NCBI GenBank assembly: GCA_021817755.1
Contig: JAKAGC010000194.1
Span: 1 to 7,151 of the forward strand
Direction: 5' to 3'
From: Acidobacteriota bacterium
GTDB lineage: Bacteria; Acidobacteriota; Aminicenantia; UBA2199
DNA length: 7,151 nucleotides
A program made the position numbers and the translations under genes. The notes under the pieces were generated by a model, which saw only the letters and a list, made by a program, of their open reading frames with translations, was not told where the DNA came from and did not search any database. This document shows, one piece after another, positions 5,170 to 7,151 of the stretch (position 1 is its first letter; each line of letters opens with the position of its first letter).

Positions 5170-5514
5170 ATGGATACCACAAAAATGATCCAAGAGGAAA
5201 AATTGAACATGCTGCTGAATAGAGAACGCGCTCAACATGAATTCAAGATTACCATCCGTTTCCAGGGATACCCGGAAGAGACATGCAAAGAAGCGATTCA
5301 AATTGCATTTTCCAATCGGTATTTTATGGAAGAAGGGACGGGGAAAAATCGTAGAATTTATGCCAGTTTCTATCCTGAAGATGTGGAAGATTTATCCCGG
5401 TTATTCGATCTGGTAAGAGATCGTGAAAAAACCCGGCTCTACCTTAATAATAAAGCGGTTCCGTATGTGCAGGAACTCTGGCTCTTCTTAATGTGGTTCT
5501 ACAGGACAAAATGA
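5170..5514 (+). CDS. Small protein of unknown function (114 aa)
   Basis: I do not recognise this protein. From ATG 5170 it has 114 residues, appears soluble, with no signal peptide or transmembrane segment. It starts with a charged helix (IQEEKLNMLLNRERAQ), followed by a strand-rich block (EFKITIRFQGYPEE), a helix (CKEAIQIAF), RYFMEEGTGKNRRIYASFYPE, a helix (VEDLSRLFDLVRDRE), RLYLNNKAVPY, and an aromatic C-terminus ELWLFLMWFYRTK. The pattern suggests a compact alpha/beta domain. No Shine-Dalgarno precedes ATG 5170, but a TATAAT box at exactly the distance for a leaderless transcript does. An alternative is TTG 5203, with GAGG (5194-5197) five bases upstream, giving 103 residues. The frame is open upstream to 5041, through the promoter and sigma start, and that extension looks artefactual. 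It is transcribed away from the sigma operon and may share its control region. Confidence 0.75.
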   Translation: MDTTKMIQEEKLNMLLNRERAQHEFKITIRFQGYPEETCKEAIQIAFSNRYFMEEGTGKNRRIYASFYPEDVEDLSRLFDLVRDREKTRLYLNNKAVPYVQELWLFLMWFYRTK

Positions 5515-5534
5515 AAAAATCCCGATATTTTTTC
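5513..5534 (+). terminator. Weak AT-rich hairpin behind the small gene
   Basis: GAAAAAAT and ATTTTTTC form a perfect 8-bp stem around CCCGAT, starting within the stop codon. The downstream arm is itself T-rich, as in some weak terminators, but the stem has one G-C pair only. It lies between the small gene and the promoter at 5545. Confidence 0.35.
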
Positions 5535-5544
5535 AACTTTAAAC

Positions 5545-5573
5545 TTGACTTTTACGCGATATTGATTTATAAA
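5545..5573 (+). promoter_or_regulatory. Sigma-70 type promoter of the TPR lipoprotein gene
   Basis: TTGACT (5545-5550), 17 bases, TATAAA (5568-5573): one mismatch in each box and optimal spacing. The predicted start near 5580 leaves a short leader holding the strong ribosome site at 5587-5591. This makes the lipoprotein gene an independent, housekeeping-type transcription unit. Confidence 0.8.
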
Positions 5574-5586
5574 TCTTATCTTATGA

Positions 5587-5591
5587 GGAGG
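5587..5591 (+). promoter_or_regulatory. Ribosome binding site of the TPR lipoprotein gene
   Basis: GGAGG (within GAGGAGGA) lies five bases before ATG 5597. An in-frame TTG at 5594 is only two bases away, too close, so 5597 is the start. Confidence 0.88.
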
Positions 5592-5596
5592 AATTG

Positions 5597-6847
5597 ATGA
5601 AGAAGAATGTATCTTCGATATTAGTACTGGTTTTGGTTCCATTGTTGCTGATTGTCTTTACCGGCTGTGAAAGATTGAAAGTTTCCAGTTTGAAGGCTAA
5701 TTTCCATCTGAAAAAAGCCAACAAATATTATACGGATGAACAATATAAATCAGCAACCACCGAATATGAAATCGCATTAAAAGAGAATCCAAAACTGGAC
5801 CATGTTTATCTTTATCTTGGAACTAGTTATACTCAGTTGTATAAACCCGGTAAAGAAGATAACAGAAATAAGGAATATGGCGAAAAATCAGTAGCCAATT
5901 TATTGAAAGCAAGAGAAGTCGAACCCAATAATGACAAAGTAATCGTTGCCCTGGGTGAAATTTATGACAAATTGGGAAATTTCGAGGAAGCCAAAAAATA
6001 TTATATGATGATCCTGGAAAAAGATAAGAAAAATCCCAATTCTTATTACACACTGGCTAGCTTTTTACGTAAGAACGGGAAAAACGACGAAGCAGAACAA
6101 ATGTACCTGCAACGAATCGCCCTGGATCCGACAGATCCTTCCGGTTATAAATACTACGTGGAATTACTACAGGAACAACGCCGTTGGGCCGATGCTATTG
6201 CTGCTCACAAAAAAAGTCTTTATGCCACCCTGGACCCCACCATTATCAAAACCATGGATGAAGTGGATCAATTAACGAAAGATTCAAAAGAAATCAAAGA
6301 AATTACCGATTATATGGAACTGGTTCGGAAAAATACAAAAGTGGATAAAGCTGAAAAAGAACGCTTACTGGCTGAATCACAGCAGAAATTACAGGGAAAA
6401 CTTTCTCTTCCCAATACTCTCAAAAAGCTGGATGAGCTCAAAATTACTCTTAAAGATCAAATCGCCAAAGCCGAAGCTTCAGTTCCCAATATGTCTACAG
6501 ATATCAAAAAGAAAGTCTCCGAATGCTACTACTGGCTGGGTAATGTTTATTGGAACTGGAGTTTCCAGACAGATCCCAACATGATGTCTACTGCTGAACG
6601 CGGCCCGATTATCGATGAAGGTATCACTTGCTTGAATAAAGCTCTTGAATTAGATCCTGAAAATTCATTCCCCTATTCTTATATCGGATTGCTCTGGAGA
6701 GAAAAAATAAAAATCAACCCGGCAAAAGCTGAAGAATATAAGAAAAAGAACGAAGAATATAACAAAAAATTCGTCGATATGTACGTAAAGAAAAAGAAAA
6801 GCGAAGACTTCAAAAAGCAACTTGAAGAAGAAGGGAAAAAACAGTAA
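5597..6847 (+). CDS. TPR-repeat lipoprotein
   Basis: 416 residues. The N-terminus is a lipoprotein signal: MKKN, hydrophobic core 8-22, and a lipobox-like VFTGC with Cys24 as the lipidation site (Phe at -3 is slightly unusual). Tetratricopeptide repeats follow. The clearest are about 34-67 (ANKYYTDEQYKSATTEYEIA), 114-147 (LGEIYDKLGNFEEAKKYYMM) and 148-181 (YTLASFLRKNGKNDEAEQMY). A repeat with an insertion lies near 68-110 and another at about 184-211. A charged, probably coiled-coil stretch spans about 225-295, then come TPR-like helices at 307-356 (YYWLGNVYWNW, CLNKALELDPEN) and a Lys/Glu-rich tail. TPRs mediate protein-protein contacts, so this is probably a periplasm-facing scaffold anchored in a membrane; no partner is evident here. 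The gene has its own promoter and terminator. The C-terminal tail is strikingly charged (KKKKSEDFKKQLEEEGKKQ). Specific function unknown. Confidence 0.88.
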   Translation: MKKNVSSILVLVLVPLLLIVFTGCERLKVSSLKANFHLKKANKYYTDEQYKSATTEYEIALKENPKLDHVYLYLGTSYTQLYKPGKEDNRNKEYGEKSVANLLKAREVEPNNDKVIVALGEIYDKLGNFEEAKKYYMMILEKDKKNPNSYYTLASFLRKNGKNDEAEQMYLQRIALDPTDPSGYKYYVELLQEQRRWADAIAAHKKSLYATLDPTIIKTMDEVDQLTKDSKEIKEITDYMELVRKNTKVDKAEKERLLAESQQKLQGKLSLPNTLKKLDELKITLKDQIAKAEASVPNMSTDIKKKVSECYYWLGNVYWNWSFQTDPNMMSTAERGPIIDEGITCLNKALELDPENSFPYSYIGLLWREKIKINPAKAEEYKKKNEEYNKKFVDMYVKKKKSEDFKKQLEEEGKKQ

Positions 6848-6905
6848 TCCCTTAATGTTTCGGTCCAAAATTTAAACAGTACAAAATATACGGTATATAA
6901 AAAAA

Positions 6906-6938
6906 GGACAGAACAGCTAATCCGTTCTGTCCTTTTTT
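6906..6938 (+). terminator. Strong Rho-independent terminator of the TPR lipoprotein gene
   Basis: A perfect 9-bp stem, GGACAGAAC (6906-6914) and GTTCTGTCC (6924-6932), with a 9-base loop, followed by six T. Seven A precede the stem, so it can act in both directions. It lies 58 bases after the stop codon. Confidence 0.93.
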
Positions 6939-7067
6939 ATTTTAAGGGTTTTTTTCCCTCTCTTTTTATTTTGTTATTTTCTAATCTCCCGGATTCTGCA
7001 TTCTGCCTCATGCTATGGAACATATTTTAAATGACTTTCCCCATGAATTGAAATAAAACCAAAACGG

Positions 7068-7096
7068 TTGACAAATACAATGCAAACCATTATCAT
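7068..7096 (+). promoter_or_regulatory. Near-consensus promoter of the Rrf2 gene, placed for a leaderless mRNA
   Basis: Consensus TTGACA (7068-7073), 17 bases, TATCAT (7091-7096). ATG 7103 begins seven bases after the -10 box, exactly where transcription should start. No Shine-Dalgarno lies between. A 5-bp inverted repeat, TCATA (7093-7097) and TATGA (7102-7106), overlaps the -10 box and start codon and could be part of an autoregulatory operator. Confidence 0.75.
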
Positions 7097-7102
7097 ATTA
7101 GT

Positions 7103-7151
7103 ATGAAGATAAATACAAAAATTCGATATGGCTTGCGTATGCTTGTCATAC
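7103..7151 (+). CDS. Rrf2-family transcriptional regulator, N-terminus only (runs off the window)
   Basis: Only 16 codons are present: MKINTKIRYGLRMLVI. This closely matches the invariant start of Rrf2-family regulators (typically M-K-(I/L)-S-T-K-(G/A)-R-Y-(A/G)-L-R-x-(L/M)), the first helix of their winged helix-turn-helix. Family members such as IscR, NsrR and CymR sense Fe-S clusters, nitric oxide or cysteine metabolism and often repress their own promoter. The sensing cysteines lie beyond the window, so the subtype cannot be given. The start is unambiguous from the motif. It is preceded by a near-consensus promoter with no room for a leader. Confidence 0.85.
   Translation, partial: MKINTKIRYGLRMLVI

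Noticed and set aside
5078..5182. Longer sigma factor starting at 5182
   Set aside because: The extra 35 residues are aromatic-rich translation of an AT-rich promoter region, extend beyond normal ECF length and overlap the divergent gene's -10 box.
6665..6868. Minus-strand open frame opposite the end of the TPR gene
   Set aside because: It is the Phe-rich complement of Lys/Glu codons, typical of an antisense artefact.

Overview
The window looks like chromosomal DNA of a low-to-moderate GC, double-membraned bacterium. The pointers are an ECF-type sigma factor in an operon with a TonB-like protein, a lipoprotein with TPR repeats, and an Rhs polymorphic toxin. The combination (ECF sigma, membrane anti-sigma, tandem TonB C-terminal domains, TPR lipoprotein) reminds me of Acidobacteriota/Aminicenantes-type genomes. 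That is an impression from gene style, not a demonstrated assignment.

Left part (1-1529, + strand): the 3' end of an Rhs gene with a variable toxin tip, then a small gene that is almost certainly its immunity partner. The tip carries a PD-(D/E)XK-like nuclease signature. The reading frame breaks exactly at the codon expected for the catalytic lysine, inside a TTTAAAT heptamer (928-934). The missing C-terminus continues in the -1 frame and ends at 1041, overlapping the immunity ATG (1038) as ATGA. This is the most interesting locus: a recent or artefactual one-base deletion, or possibly a -1 frameshift switch controlling an active site.

Middle-left (1530-2173): about 640 bases without an intact gene. 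It contains a decayed fragment of an integrase-core (DDE) transposase on the minus strand (about 1692-1808), broken by a stop codon. Next comes a complete LOG-family phosphoribohydrolase gene (2174-2746, +), which converges with a minus-strand operon ending in a strong terminator (2767-2790).

Middle (2866-5077, minus strand): a three-gene operon reading ECF sigma factor, single-pass membrane protein (probable anti-sigma), and exported protein with two TonB C-terminal domains. Both junctions are ATGA overlaps preceded by good Shine-Dalgarno sequences, so the genes are likely translationally coupled. I infer an envelope-directed regulatory unit.

Right part (5170-7151, + strand): a small protein I do not recognise, transcribed divergently from the sigma operon and possibly from a leaderless mRNA; a TPR lipoprotein with its own near-consensus promoter and a strong terminator; and the first codons of an Rrf2-family regulator, again with a -10 box placed so that transcription would start at the ATG.
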